From: Pseudoscleropodium purum
Lineage: Eukaryota; Streptophyta; Bryopsida; Hypnales; Brachytheciaceae
Direction of reading: 5' to 3'
Assembly: GCA_963969395.1 (NCBI GenBank)
Contig: OZ017803.1
Location: 16,492,001 to 16,556,000, forward strand
Length of the DNA: 64,000 nucleotides
Notes under the pieces: model-generated
What the model was told of the DNA's origin: nothing
Databases searched by the model: none
What the model saw: the letters and a program-made list of their open reading frames with translations, nothing else
Program-made: the position numbers and the translations under genes
Shown here: positions 25,826 to 38,760 of the stretch, one piece after another
Layout of the letters: every line of letters starts with the position of its first letter
How positions within the stretch are numbered: position 1 is the stretch's first letter

Positions 25826-26160
25826 AGGTAGGAGGTTCAAAAAGTGCCCAAGCTCTAGAAGCATCCATCTCCACAAATGTACACTACATGTACATGTTGC
25901 TTTTTGTAGCCTCTAGCAATGTACAAACAATATGCATTTTAGGAGGTAGACGCTTTTAGAGCCCTATGCAATATCCACTTCAAAATTTGGTAACTAATTC
26001 TACAAAGCTCCAAAAAATATGAAATGACTTGGGTTAGATGCCAATTCCATTTGCCTATCTGGAAAAATTTGCTGAAAAATACTCTAGAGTATTTCAAGAA
26101 GTTACACCTTCCCAAAAATCAGTTTCAGCCCTTAAATGGTCAATTTACTACCTTACACAT
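25826..26160 (+). mobile_element. TA-flanked MITE family, copy d
   Basis: Left end AGGTAGGAGGTTCAAAAAG after TA (25824-25825); body matches copy c at 22277 through GGGTTAGATGCCAATTCCAT and AGCCCTTAAATGGTC. The right end is not distinct. Confidence 0.6.
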
Positions 26161-26428
26161 GGAATAAAATGGAGGGTACTTCTATTTTACCTTCAATCTT
26201 GCTTTACTGGTGGATGAATTCACAACATCCAACATTATGGCAATCAACTGCACAAACCTCTATAAAATGCAAATAATCTATCTTGTTATATTGGTTCCAA
26301 AGTTGTGACCCAAATCTACACCATGCTCTAAAAACAAAAACAAATATAGAATTACATTTTGTACCCAAAAGTTGTGGAATATGCCAATTTAATGAAATTG
26401 ACAACACCAATCTAACAGATTTGACTTA

Positions 26429-26585
26429 AGGTAACTCTGCCTATGACAGTCCAAATGGGAGCCAGCCCATCAGAGGCAAAATTATACTAATGGTGTACAT
26501 TCTAGTTCTTGAAATGTGCATCACTAGAAATTATATGCCTGTGATGGGCTGGCTCCTATTTGGACTGTCATAGGCAGAGTTACCT
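26429..26585. mobile_element. 157-bp hairpin MITE with TA target sites
   Basis: Arms of ~50 bp (26429-26478 and 26536-26585) are inverted copies differing at about two positions, around a ~57-bp loop. Ends AGGTAACTCTGCC and GGCAGAGTTACCT sit between TA dinucleotides (26427-26428, 26586-26587), the target of Tc1/mariner (Stowaway-like) elements. The transcript of either strand would fold into a long hairpin. Confidence 0.85.
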
Positions 26586-26587
26586 TA

Positions 26588-28577
26588 TAGGACTAGCATA
26601 GATTTACGTTTCACTATGACAGGCTTGAAAAGTGTCAATCCGCCAGTCCCAAAAAGAAAATCTGCACCCGTCCTAGTTTGTGACCTGAAATTAGACCGTT
26701 GTGAACATATATGACACAACTTCTGGCCCCAATCCATGATGCCAAAAATTATTTTAAAAATTACAGCTATTAATTTTCATTAGAACAGCTTACTGCCTAG
26801 TGGCAAAATTGTGACTGGCAATGCTGTGAAGAAGAGACTCAGTCCATTTTGTAAAATCAACAAAACTCGCTAGAACTTTGGCTCTTTCAAGGCCTGTGGC
26901 ATGAAATGTAAATCTATACTAGACCAAGTTTTGAAAAAAAATTGGAGATGAATGTCACAATTAGGGTCACCAAAAATCATGCCAATTTAAAGAAGATTCC
27001 AATGTACTTTAGCATGCATTTATTGGATATTGTATGAATAAATTATGAATTTTTCAAAGTTAGTATTGTCTTTAGGGTGTACCAAAAGTTTACACTAAAC
27101 TCTCATATTCATGTTTTGATAGTGTACATCTTGTGTAATCAATATCTAAATTTTAAAGATACATTTTGGTTCAAATGCAGGTATCAACTTTTGGGCAATG
27201 TTGTATAGTCACCTTCAATAAGAGCATCTTCAATGCTATGCCAATAGCTAGGCACTACAACTAAAAATTTTTAAATTGTGTTCCTTCCCATTGCACACAC
27301 CTCAACCTTACAAAGGTATTTGAACCCCTAAACATAGGAGTTGTTGATGTGGTGGTAGGAGGTGAAATGGTTGGATTGCAAATGCAAAGTTCTTTCCTAT
27401 TTTGCCCTTTGAGACTTCATTGCATGTTAACCAAATTGGTCTATAATACATGTTGACCAAAGAGACCAAAGAGTGTTGAGGAGCTTGGAGGACACAACAA
27501 AAGACCAATTCTTGGCATGCAAGAGTTAAGTGCCACCTTTAGGAAGGTAACTTGGAAAGGGTTGCTAACATTAGAACAAGTTTCTATAACTATTTTGGAA
27601 CCCATGCAAAATTTTCCATTGTTGTCCCATTGTTGTGCCTCTTTGCAAGCACAGATTGAGGATGCTCTGATTTCTAGTGGGCATCCCTCTTGCATTCCAC
27701 AAGCCCCCAACTCCAATTAACACTATCAATTAAAATTATGAACTTTTCTTTTTTATGAAACTACTTGCAATTAAGAGGTTCTAATCTTGGCAAAAGAGTG
27801 CACAGTTTATGCTTTCTGATTCAAAGAGGTCAGAGATTTTCAAATAGGAACTTGCACACAAGAAGTAATAGGAGTGCATCAATTTCATCACTAATCAATT
27901 GGACATAGATCAAACAAACAGAAAGCAAAGTTATTACTCAGAGAAGCCAGCTGTGAAGTGCGCCTCACAATTCAAGATATGTAAAAGAAAACTGCTTAAA
28001 TCGTATAATACAATTCCAAAATATGCTGCATTTCAAATTCTAGAAAATCTGCCTTGCTCCTATCAAGAACTGTTTTTTCAGAAAGAACAGACTAAGCTTA
28101 CTGAGAACTGCCAACCCAAGCGTCAGTGAAGCAAAATTCGAATTCAGAAACCAGTGAATGCGCAAATTCAAATCTAGAGATGAAAATGAAAATTGAGTTC
28201 GCAGAGAACATAAAGAATCTGGTCACTCAATCCTCTCTAATTGCACCGAAAGGGAGGAGAAATGGGCGTCCAAATGACCACCGACATCTGGAAGTTGTCC
28301 GATCAGATTTGAATATAATGCATTACAGTTACAGAATACATGTCTATGTTAAAAAAATACAGAAACCCTCACGCAACAGAGACGCCCAATCCCGAGAATT
28401 CCAAATTCACATTTATTGCCTAAGAATGTAACACAATCCAACGATTCACAGACCATCTAATTTCTAATTTGATCGTGATGAAACAATCTCTATGTTGCTG
28501 GTTTTAGTTCCTTCGAGTTGCAGTAATATTTCTAATTGCAAAAAGTACCGCATATGAATGTGTGTGCCCTCCAATTC
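26588..28577. other. Intergenic DNA and 3' flank of the Rab gene
   Basis: No gene recognised. The segment ~27440-27720 is open on both strands (67 and 91 codons) but has no known domain. The last ~450 bp before 28578 are probably the 3' UTR of the Rab gene on the minus strand. Confidence 0.4.
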
Positions 28578-29506
28578 TCAACCTGTTGCGCAGCAATTTC
28601 TCTTCGGCTGTTCACCCCCGACCTCGATGCCCGCCAATCGTTGACTACTCCCCAACACTGTATTCGACTTCGTCGACTGTGACGACGTTAATGGCTTCTT
28701 GCTGACTACTCTATAAATCTCCTTCACCACCGACTGGAAAGCGCTCGTAACGTTCGTGGCATCCATGGCCGACGTCTCGATGAACGACATTTTCTCGTTC
28801 TGGGCCAACAACGTGGCTTCCTCTTGCGACACTTCCCTGATATTAGCCAGATCGCACTTGTTGCCCACCAGCATCACCACAACACTTGCGTCCGAGTGCA
28901 CTGCCACACCCCGACGTCAACCTCTTCAACACATTGCCGCAAATGAATCTTCCCGACTAAAAAGAAAGAATTACAGACAAACTAAACGCAAAGCAGCAAC
29001 TCAAAGTAAAACTTGCACCTCCACGGGTTAATAGCACAAAAAACCACTACTAAACACCATCCCCTGTCTGAATCCCCAATGCCGACAACACCCAACCTAA
29101 CCCCACGCCACAACCCAAAGTCACACAATGCCACATCCTCTCTCTTGCAATCCCCTCCCCAGTCAGTCGTACCTCTGAGCTCGTCCAACCAGCGACCAAC
29201 ATTCTCGAAAGTGGCTCTCCGGCTGATATCATACACAATCAGCGCCCCCACGGCGCCTCTGTAGTACGCCGAAGTCACCGCCCTGAACCGCTCCTGCCCC
29301 GCCGTATCCCAGATCTGCGCTTTGATTTCCTTCCCGTCGATCTCCATGCTCTGCGTCTGAAACTCCACCCCGATGGTGGCCTTGGAGTTCAGGTTGAATT
29401 CGTTCCGGGCGTATCGGGACAAGAGGTTGGACTTCCCCACCGCGGAATCGCCAATGAGCACCACCTTAAACAGATAGTCCTCGCTCTTGTCATCGTTGTA
29501 CGCCAT
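28578..29506 (-). CDS. RABA5: Rab GTPase, RabA5-like (Rab11 class)
   Basis: Small GTPase of trans-Golgi/endosome traffic, 218 residues. Two exons: 29173-29506 and 28578-28900, joined in phase inside Val112 (donor GTACG, acceptor GGCAG). All G motifs are present: P-loop GDSAVGKS (19-26), switch I ATIGVEF, WDTAGQE, NKCD (125-128) and ETSA (153-156). The C-terminus NCCATG carries two cysteines (214-215) for geranylgeranylation in CCxxx arrangement, as in Rab11. The start DKSEDYLFK and [13 protein letters not shown] match the RabA5 subgroup better than other RabA groups, by memory comparison. ATG at 29506 is the only fitting start. No broken motif. Confidence 0.95.
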
Positions 29507-29856
29507 TGTATTGTGTTCTTCTCAGATCCACCGATCCAACAACTCCGGGGGGTGGGAAGGCAGAGGGGAGAGGTGCACTCTGGAATAATCCGCTACCCTG
29601 TCTAGAGATTCCGGCGCAATCCTCCTTCCAAAACACCAATGCAAAGAGAAAGGAAAGAAATTACAAGCAAGGGTGAACTCTACAGGAACCCTAAGGGAGG
29701 GGAATGGCAAGTGGAGCAAGGGGGCGGGCGGCAGAAGAGAGAAAAGCAAGCGGAAACAAGGCGAGAGAAGAGAAGGCCATACGGCGCAACAGAGAAAGCG
29801 GCGAACACTACGTTACGTCGAGGGGACCGTCTCTCGCTCTGCTGCAGCTTTCGGCC

Positions 29857-30100
29857 CCGCCCTTCCTCTCCATGTTCAAATCTCGACAGGGTGTCGCGGG
29901 TATCAAACGGGTATCAAAGGGACATACGAAGGGAGATCGAACGGGGATCCGTAGGATCCGTAGGATTGTGTGGAGGATTCGGCGCCCGCCTTTCCTCGTC
30001 TTGTTCAAATCTCGGCGAAACACTGCCGGGTACCAACGGATATCAAAAGGATATCAAACGGGGATCAAACGGGGATCCATAGGACTGTCCGGACCACGTA
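29857..30100. repeat. GC-rich tandem duplication upstream of the Rab gene
   Basis: Two units of ~125-130 bp (from about 29857 and 29986) share CGCC-TTTCCTC, TTGTTCAAATCTCG-like, GGTA-CAA-CGG and GGGGATCCGTAGGA-like blocks in order. Within each, GTATCAAA(C/G)GG and GGATC motifs recur at short intervals. The plus-strand frames across it (up to 147 codons) follow the repeat and resemble no protein. It lies 350-600 bp upstream of the Rab start, so it may be promoter sequence. Confidence 0.7.
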
Positions 30101-30139
30101 GTCGTCTAGCTGTCCACTGTCATGTGCATTTTCGGTAAG

Positions 30140-31181
30140 TACAAACCTGTGGGATCCAAAAAAGGCATATGAAGCTGTTTCTATTTCATGTTGAGAAAGA
30201 CTTTCGTTCAGACTTTTTTTTCTTCTCTCTCTTTGTTTTTTGTTTCAATTGGTGCCCGGGAGCAAAAGTTATATTACAAAAAGCTTGAAGTGGGCAACAC
30301 CAAAAAAATCACAAAAAATCAAAATAAATTTTAATTTTTTTTCCTCTAGACTATTTCATTTTTGTCTACATGTGAAGCTTTGAATCATTCTATTTGGACT
30401 AATAATGAAAAAGTTAAAGACGATCTTGTTTTCTAGGCAATTTCAGCATCTTCTTGAAAAAATAATTTTTAGGATTCATTTTTTAATGCAATTTTCACAA
30501 TTTTCCACAATTTTTTTTGCGAATGTTGTGTTTGCTTGCTAAAACAATCTCACCATCGGGATTATTGTCTTTCAATCCCATCTTGGAATTATTAATGATT
30601 TATATTTTTTCCAATCTTGGACCTACTTCTACTTAGCATTTATTTAGAGAATGAAAATCAAGTTTTGTTTTTTTGAATTTTTTTTCCTAGACTTTCAAAT
30701 CAATTCTTCAACATAAAAATTTTTTAATTCAAAGTTTGTAGTGCAAAAAAATTCCACAATTGATGGTCAAAGTCATCTAAAATTGCAGGCTAGTATTCAA
30801 AAAAAGTTTCTTTTTCAACTTTGAATGTTTATATCTTCCAATCTATACGGCCAAACTTCATGAAATTTTTACCACATGAGCTAAGACACGTGAAGTACAA
30901 GATCATGCAATTAGATTCTAAAAAAATGATTTTTTTGTTTTGTTTTCTTGGGTGAACGCAGCAAAAATGGCAGTTTTGAGTGGTTTTTGACAGAAAAACG
31001 GCCTTGGGAATTTAGGGGTTAAAATATTGCAAAAGTACTCATTGGAAGTCAAGCTACTATAGAAGACCTTCCTTTTTCATCACAAAATTTGGAAGATGAA
31101 TAATCGCACTTCTGTCCTACACAACAAGATTCTTTATCATTCATTGACCAGAAAATGACTGCCACATTATTTTTGGGTTAA
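30140..31181. other. AT-rich DNA with the right end of a TTAA element
   Basis: No gene. The motif GAATTTAGGGG followed by TTAA (31019-31022) is a right end of the TTAA family. The inner sequence (30320-31010) resembles 15600-16050. I could not locate the matching left end. Confidence 0.45.
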
Positions 31182-31322
31182 CCCTTATATGATGTTGAGA
31201 CCGAAAAACGTCCTATGGATGTCTTGATGATTCATTGAAAAAAACGAAGAATGTATCGATTGGGCCAATAATTAGGGCATTTTGGTGACTACTTTGGTCA
31301 TTGGGGGCGCATCCTTCAAGGG
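31182..31322. mobile_element. Possible 141-bp TTAA-flanked element
   Basis: TTAA at 31178-31181 is followed by CCCTTATATGATG, and CATCCTTCAAGGG is followed by TTAA at 31323-31326. Only CCCTT of the ends is inverted, so this could be chance. Confidence 0.3.
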
Positions 31323-31326
31323 TTAA

Positions 31327-32783
31327 TCCTACAGCAACCAAACTCATTGGATAGGTGAAGTGTGGTTTGAAAACTGGATAAATTTTGGAGAACTATGCTT
31401 GCTAGCTATTCTAGAGGATGCAAAAAAATTATTGTCTGGTGAAGATCAGGAGGGTTGACCAAGGAAACTTCAACGTTGACTTTTACAGTTACATGGGCCG
31501 TTCATAAAAAATCATGTCACAACCTACATGTGGTTGCCTTGAAAAATACAAAGAAAAATGATGCGCATTGAACTTAATCACATGACTGGAACCAAAATGA
31601 ATGCATTGACTGTAATGGAAGGTGTGTAATAATGTGAATATTGCAATGAGCATGCCTTTGAAAAGAAAGAAACAAACTTTCATTTTTCAGTGACCAAACG
31701 AGATTTCATTGATGTCCAATTGGAAATATATTGGTGCTTCAATTACTTGCCCATAGTGACAAATGTCAATGACAACGTCAAGAAAACATTAGAATATAAA
31801 AGACATGCTTACATTATGACAAATGGTAGCATCATCAAGCACATTCAAGTTTCAACATTTCCATAGTGAATTAGGCTACTATTATTGTTTCAACACGTGC
31901 TCCTATAAAATGCTTTATATTCCCTTTTCACAATTTTTAAATCACATGCCCTTTTTTTTTTTAATTAACAAAAAAGATGTAAATTATAGCTCCCTTGCCA
32001 CTTGCCCCATTATAATTTTTGTCCAAAGAAGTTGATTTGAGCACTAATTTCACCTTGGGCACTCCCAAATTTCCACCCAAACCATACAAATTTAATTACT
32101 TACATTTTTCATTTCTAAATGCATTTACTACTACAATCACTCTCGACAATAAAAAATGTCAAACTTACGTTGCAACTCTGGAAAAATGGATGAATGAAAT
32201 TTCTAATTTTTTTAATTTCATGTGACTCCTTAACTCACTTGTTGTCTACTTTTTGGATGTTTGGACATTAGAGAAACTAGGGGTAAGATTAACTACACCT
32301 AACTACATACATCCAATTGCATCCAAATAACTAGTTGATCATTTTTTTATTATTAAATTGTCTAATATTCTATTGGATCTTGTGCGAAGTCAAAAGAATG
32401 TTTTCTTATGTTTTTTTAGATACCTATGAATAAAAATATGAATTTTCAAAGAGTTGAAGATAGGTGTATACAAAAGCGACCTTAGGCTTGTATATTTAAT
32501 ATGTAATAGATAAGGCAATACATTTGAGGTAAGAAGTATAGGACTAGTTTTAAAAAGGGGTATAGTGAGAAGTAATTACTTTAAAGCAAGGTTAGTTTAA
32601 TTACATCATATAACAACATATAGAATATGTTACCATTTAATTGCTTCTAAGACATGTAGGAAGTGCAAAAATTATCCAAATTGGAAGTGTCATAAGTCCT
32701 TGGATTCAATTTACTATAAATACAAAGTTTTGTTACTATCTAATACGTCAATTCATGCTCCTTTTATGTCAATTACATGTATT
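31327..32783. other. AT-rich intergenic DNA
   Basis: No gene or full repeat recognised. Short open frames only. Confidence 0.45.
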
Positions 32784-33008
32784 CACTATAAGAAAACCTT
32801 GTTTTAGGTGATGGATTGACATCAAAAGGAATGGATTTTAGGTGACATCCGAGGTGCCATCAAAAAAAAAACACCATGTTTTTATGTCAACAATGATGTC
32901 CATTGATGTTATATTGAACATCATTGTTGATATAAAAATATGTTTTTTTTTTCAATGTCATCTAAAATCCTTCCTTTTGACATCAATAAATTTTAGTTTC
33001 TTATAGTG
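32784..33008 (+). mobile_element. CACTA-type MITE, 225 bp, ATT target duplication
   Basis: Starts CACTATAAGAAAACC and ends TTTCTTATAGTG; duplicated ATT at 32781-32783 and 33009-33011. The inner arms (GGTGATGGATTGACATCAA, GATTTTAGGTGACATCC) are shared with 24724-24952. Ends and duplication are undamaged, which suggests a fairly recent insertion. No coding capacity. Confidence 0.9.
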
Positions 33009-33011
33009 ATT

Positions 33012-34791
33012 GCTTTCAAAATTGAACTTTATATACAATTGAAGGTCAAGCCTCTAAGATTCACCTCCTCAACACATGCTTTTAGACAATTTTGGCACAT
33101 TGTAATTAATGTGTTGCTTATTGGAATTTCTCATACAATTGCTCAAGGTACAAAGGTTGAAAGTCTCACTATCATTTTGTAATCTCAAGACTTGTTTCTA
33201 TTTTGTAAATAGAAGTGGAAGCATTTAGCTCACCCTTTTTTTTGTTTAAACTCAATAAAGCTTCTTGCTTACATTCCAATGACTTTGAAGGTAAGTGATG
33301 ATGTTATATAGTAACTTAATTTATTTTGTATTACTACTACATCATGATTAATATACAAATTAACATTTGAAAATTTAAATGGTTTGATTATACTACTAAT
33401 AAAATATAAATAATAATATTATAAACATTATAAAATATACAATGCTTTTGCTTCGCTCAAATAAAAATAAAACATGAAAATTTGAAATTTGACTTCATTG
33501 TATAATTTCATATATGTGAAATACTGTACATAATTATATAAAAAGTTTTCCTAAGGCTTGCAATCATAATAGGACCCAAATAATTTTCAAACAAGCAAAG
33601 TGACCATTGCTTAGTAGGATACAATGTTGATACATTAAAGTTAATTGTAAAGTTCATACTATATTTGTAAAGCAAGACACTTATCCATGAAGTGATCCCA
33701 ACAAGGTAATTTGGAATTAATCAGGATAAAAGTACAAAAAAAGTCCCCTATTTTGAGATGTGTCTAGAGTATGTTCTAGACCCCTTCAAGCTAATTGGAG
33801 GTCTCTCGTTGCAAATATGAATTCAAAATTTGCAAAAAACAATGTGTGTGAAAAATAAAAAATTCTTGGGTTTTCTCACAAGGTAAATCTAGCCTATTGG
33901 CCTCATTTTGTGGCCATGATTTAATGTCCCACATTTGTAAATAGGTGTCAAAGGAAAATTTAACCAAGAGTAGTACAAAAGAATTACAACACCGAACTTC
34001 GTCAGACCCAGCTTTGGTGCTCCAAGGAGTTTTATCCCAAGTGTTTTTCCCCAACTTTAGCTCCTAGTCATGCAATTGCACACACTTTACAATTAACTCT
34101 ACTGTTATAATGAACTGGATGTGAAGCTGATGAGCAGCCCCTTCCTTTCATTCAAAACGAAAGCCCTAGGTGAAATGCAAACAGAGATTTCTCAGTGAGC
34201 TTCTTCAATTTCAGGATTAGAAGTTTTGTAAAAAGAATTTCGCGGATCCGCGATTTCACTTTCAGATTCTTGTGGTCTTGCTTTGAGAACGAGTGCGAAG
34301 CTTTTCACAAATGCTCAGTGACAAATTTCCGCGTACCGCAGTCAATTTGTGCGTTCTCTTCGACTTTTTTTTCCAAGCATATATTTGGATGCAACTTAGT
34401 GATTAGGTATTTTCTTTCCTGGTTGACGAGAAATTGAAGTTTAGTAAGATGATTGCAGCTTGTTTTAGATTATGATGACTTACAACCTTTCATCAATCGC
34501 AACTTCTGAACCAGCATTTGAAATTTATAACAGGCATTTTCTTACAATTTCATCGAGCGCCGACAGTACGAAGGGGCTCGGCAAGTCTGCCGATCAATTT
34601 TGCATATACAACTCATAATTGTGAGCTTCGGTGAAGTCGGAGCTTGGACGTCTCGGATTTGATGTCAAGTAATTTCTCGTTTTTGCGCTCCTAACTATTA
34701 CGGTGTGCTGCAGTACACGGTCGCGGTATTTTATGTGGCCATTAAATTGCAATCGTGGAACTCGTGGTACTCAGAAGAGCTAGTTTCTATT
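33012..34791. other. AT-rich intergenic DNA and 3' flank of the GDSL gene
   Basis: No gene recognised. An 87-codon minus-strand frame (33791-34054) has no known domain. From about 34200 the base composition rises toward genic, consistent with the 3' UTR of the GDSL gene. Confidence 0.4.
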
Positions 34792-36726
34792 CTAAAGATT
34801 GTTCTCCTGGATCCATGAAGTTAGAGTAGGTCCCTTGGTGTATCCTTGCGAATAGGTGTAGAGGTTCGTCACCGCATTCCACGCAGCGTCTGTTGGATGT
34901 ATACTGTCAAAGATGACATGCTTCGACGGGTCAGAGCACACGTCTCCACCGTCGCAGGAGCCTGGGCAACATCGTTTGTAGGCTTCGGTGAAACCTGCAC
35001 GATAATGATTGGTAAGTTACTAACAACGTCGTCTGCATATCGTCAAAAACTTATACCATTAGTTGTCAACTCCGAATTTCACGAATGAAACCTAACTATC
35101 ACGGAACTGTGCTTACCATATATCGGCCCATTCTCAAATATGTTACGAAGTGCTTTCGTCAAATCTAAGATGACGATGTTGACTCCCCCGGTGTTGAGTT
35201 CATTCACTTTCGCTTGCAGCTTCTCATCGTGCAGGCTGGTCTCGGTGTCAAGTAGGTTGTTGGTCGTACAGCCAGTTTCGCCATTCACGTAAAGAGTGGT
35301 GAATGGCATACAGGACATGGGAACCAGATTGTCGACCATGATGTTCACGACACCGAGCCACTGAAGTCGTTGCAAGGTGGCTCCCATTTTACCAACCACC
35401 GTATCCACAAACTCGCCGATTCCCTGCGGAATTACCAAAAAATTAGAAGGCGGTTAGATTTCAGACGAGGCTGCGAATTAGGTAGTTGCCTGACTATTTC
35501 TGTTTCTCAAAGTCTTTTCAATCACATTTTTCTACTACAATAGATTTTTTTTCTTAAAATTTTTAAAGACTATTGGGAGGAGTGTTTCTTGGCCATTAAG
35601 ACTACAAGAAAAAATTGATTCTACGGAATATAGCAGAAAAAATGAGATATCTTGCCATCAATTAGTGCGTCTAGCAGTATTTGAAATAAACGGTGTTGTG
35701 AAATTGTGGACCTCATACCTCGATTCCCTTGCCGTTTTGATTGTAGTAGGTATAGTCGTTCACTCCGATGGAGACGAGTCCCACTGATTGTGCTAAGTGA
35801 TCCCCTGTCCATGTGCCGCCCTTCACGAGCGCCTCAAAGGCATCCACCTGCTGCTCCAAGGACCGAAATCCGTACGCATTCGTGACAGCAGCACCTCCCA
35901 CGCCGAAATTAGCACCTCCGTTGTTGGGATTTCCTTGTCCGTCCAAGTACTCCCATGGAGTTGGTGACGCCACCCCAAACTTGGCCGCTGCAGCAGCAAA
36001 TTGACGACGAATTAATTGATCAAGCAGGTACTCCAACATTCTCGGGCATTATAATCCATTTCATTACTGGAATTTGTTGCGTTATGGAGAATTTTCAATT
36101 AAGAGCATAGTTACCAATGTAATCGACTTCGTTCCGCCCATCGGAGGAGCGGTGGGTTGTTCCATCTCCAGGCCATGTCATCCCGTACGGGTACCACAAG
36201 TTTTCACCTGTGTCTGCCAAATATGCAGCCAATAATTGTGCAGGGGTTATGCCCTTTTCAGAAAGCTAACATACATATTAAGTTTTTCGTAGTCGTCATA
36301 TAAAAGTTTTCTGCAAATTATGTTAAAGATAAAAATTCGAAACCTTGATGTTACCTGTGTAGCTGTCTCCGAAAACGAAGAGGCCTTGGGCTCCGTCAGT
36401 AAACTCTGCGGTGCTCAAACAGAAAGCAACTAATGAACAACGATGCTACTTGTCCGACAGAGGTGTAGTTTGAAATTTTAACAGCTCTTTGATCATACAG
36501 ATGGAAAACTGAACAGTAGTTGAAAGCTAGTTGGACACTAATAATTTAAGGAAGTTCAATTGAAATCTATCAGTTCGGCATGAGCTTTTATCGGATTATT
36601 CAGTCAGAAGCTGGCCTTACCGCAGTGCTTTGTAAGCAGGAAAAACACTTTTGAGAAAACGCATAATACGGCTGCATATCTCCTTCCAACGGCTGGGCGT
36701 GTCATGGAATGCGTGCCGCTGGCCAT
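34792..36726 (-). CDS. GDSL-motif esterase/lipase (SGNH hydrolase), plant type
   Basis: Predicted secreted ester hydrolase of 344 residues, normal for plant GDSL proteins. Six exons in phase: 36621-36726, 36355-36405, 36115-36213, 35719-35987, 35117-35423, 34792-34994. The N-terminus has a hydrophobic stretch (residues ~18-31, AAVLCVFSKVFFLL) that could be a signal peptide, though its first 17 residues are long and polar. Block I is VFGDSYTDTGEN with catalytic Ser50; block II NFGVGGA supplies the oxyanion Gly; block III GVND has Asn162; block V is DSIHP with Asp307 and His310. The Cys-rich YKRCCPGSC segment before block V is typical. All SGNH residues are present, so it should be active. Substrate cannot be told. 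The fourth exon start (CAG at 35988-35990) was chosen because it alone keeps phase and removes an extra Ala run. Confidence 0.9.
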
Positions 36727-38760
36727 GATCGTGCAATGGGGTAGTTGGTTCCAACTGTCCACTGCCACAGTGTGCGTGTGCTTCAGCTCGCGTCGAGATG
36801 ACAATAGATGTCGCCAATTTTGCAGGCAAGCTGGAACTGTCTCTCAACATCTGAATTTCAAAAATGCCAAAGTCTCCACAGATCGAGCATCTCTCCAAGA
36901 TCTCTAGTAGGTCATGCCGAGATCAATTTGTTTCTGAAGTTCTTGCCTCCCAGCCCGCCTCCCAGATGCTGTGAAGATTAATTGAGGAGCCTCTCTTCTC
37001 GAATTGGGAATGGATCTATAAACGGGAACGTTCAGGAAGTGTGACAATGTTCTCTGTGCATTTGATTGCATGAGATGTGCGAAAAAGCTCTGTAATGTGA
37101 GGTTGGTGTACATCATTGACAATCAATGTGCAGGAGTTCTTGGATAATGCTCGAGTCACAGTTGCCTGTAGCAAATGTAAATAGGTTGACATTGACCTTC
37201 AATACAGTCCACCATACCATAGCTGTGTGTTTTGACAATAACGCATAATCCGAATGGTCACAAGCTACTTCTTGCCAGTTTTTACGTTAGCAGTTGAACC
37301 GGAATAGTAGCAGCTCATACGTGACAAGAAACACAGCTGTATATTGGACTGCGAGGCAGCTTGAAGGATCCTTTCCATTACAGAATGAGAAGCTTCTCAG
37401 AGGTTGTGGCACCAGCGTTTCAATTATGTTAATACATGCAAGGTTTATCACACAAGGGAGTAGCTTCTTCGTACCTCTCTAACTGCCGAATAGCTCAGGT
37501 TCGGTAATTTCTACTATGACCATGCAATATCTTGTTCAGCTGTTATGCTATTGACAGAACTTTTCCAGATCATAAACAAAGTCAACATAGAAATTTATGC
37601 GTGGAGTCAGAGACGTATGAAATCCAAGATTGAATTTCAAAATTGATGCTTTGTAGGGTAATGGTTTTAACTAGCCTCAAGAAGAAAATGATCAGCAATC
37701 GCAAGTATGTACCACGAAGAAGTCAACGTTTTGGACTAAGTAACTACAACCTGCAGGTACAAGCTTTGAAGGGAACACTCAAATTAACTCATATGAGGTG
37801 AGACATCTGAAGACAAAACTTGCCATCTATGATGGTCTATGTTCCCTTCACTGACGGTACTGATATCCTTCAGTTACGAAAGCACAAGTTTAATTAGAGC
37901 AAGATGCTCAACCATGAATGGCCATTACCAATCTAGAATTCCAACTCGTTAGCGCATTTTTTTTGTTTTTGTGATTATATGTTACCAACCCCTTGACTTT
38001 GCCCAGCAATGTGCGTACAGTAGTTCCAATTATAATTTTTTTTGTGAATGATTGTCAATAAGCACGATACTGTAGATTAAGACTGGTTTGGTGATAAAGG
38101 GATCACAACAAACTCGCCTAGTTTGGGTTCAAATCACTTACCTGGGCCTGGTCTCATTCACGCAGATCATCTTTCGGAAAAGAGCCAATAATTCTCATCT
38201 CTGTTACAGCAAAGTGATCATTCAGATCGTCTGGTGCGTTCATTTCTTGCACTGCTCCGACTTCACAGCAAGCATGGCGAAACAGTCTACTGATTATTTT
38301 TTTGTGAGACTTATATCAATTGCTCAAGTTGTGAAGTTTCAAAATAGTTTTAAGTTGTAATTAAGGTTGCAGGATCTGCTCTTCGAATGGTATATAATTG
38401 TTGTAAATCTCTGCGAAAGCATGCGAATCTTGCACTGAGAGCTTACGTAAGTTAGCTAGCCCATTGCCAAAATCGATCATCTTAACAGCATTCCGTTCAG
38501 GTGTCATTTGGAATTGTGGAAATAATTGCGGCTATAATGTCTTCAGGAACCTTGAAGATGATTCCGGTGACAGTTTGGATGGTTGCCAGGAATTGGCTTC
38601 GTTCCCGACTATCTAATGAGCTACGCAACCTATGTTGCAGCAAGAAATGTCACTCGCTTCAAAGCAACATCTCCATGGTGTTCACTTGACCAAATGAAGA
38701 AGACCTCAAAGCGAAGGTGTAGGGTTTTTTCAAGCGCGAAGCTGGTGCATTCCCAGAGTT
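36727..38760. other. Upstream region of the GDSL gene
   Basis: GC is closer to genic levels than in the repeat fields, but I find no gene. Small frames on both strands (up to 93 codons) resemble nothing known. Probably 5' UTR, promoter and unassigned low-copy DNA. Confidence 0.4.

Noticed and set aside
29639..30138. Three overlapping plus-strand frames of 93-147 codons
   Set aside because: They follow a GC-rich tandem duplication upstream of the Rab gene, overlap one another and contain no known domain.
38080..38145. tRNA-like B box GGGTTCAAATC
   Set aside because: The T-arm does not pair and there is no A box at the right distance. A similar GGTTCGAGTC at 23458 also fails.
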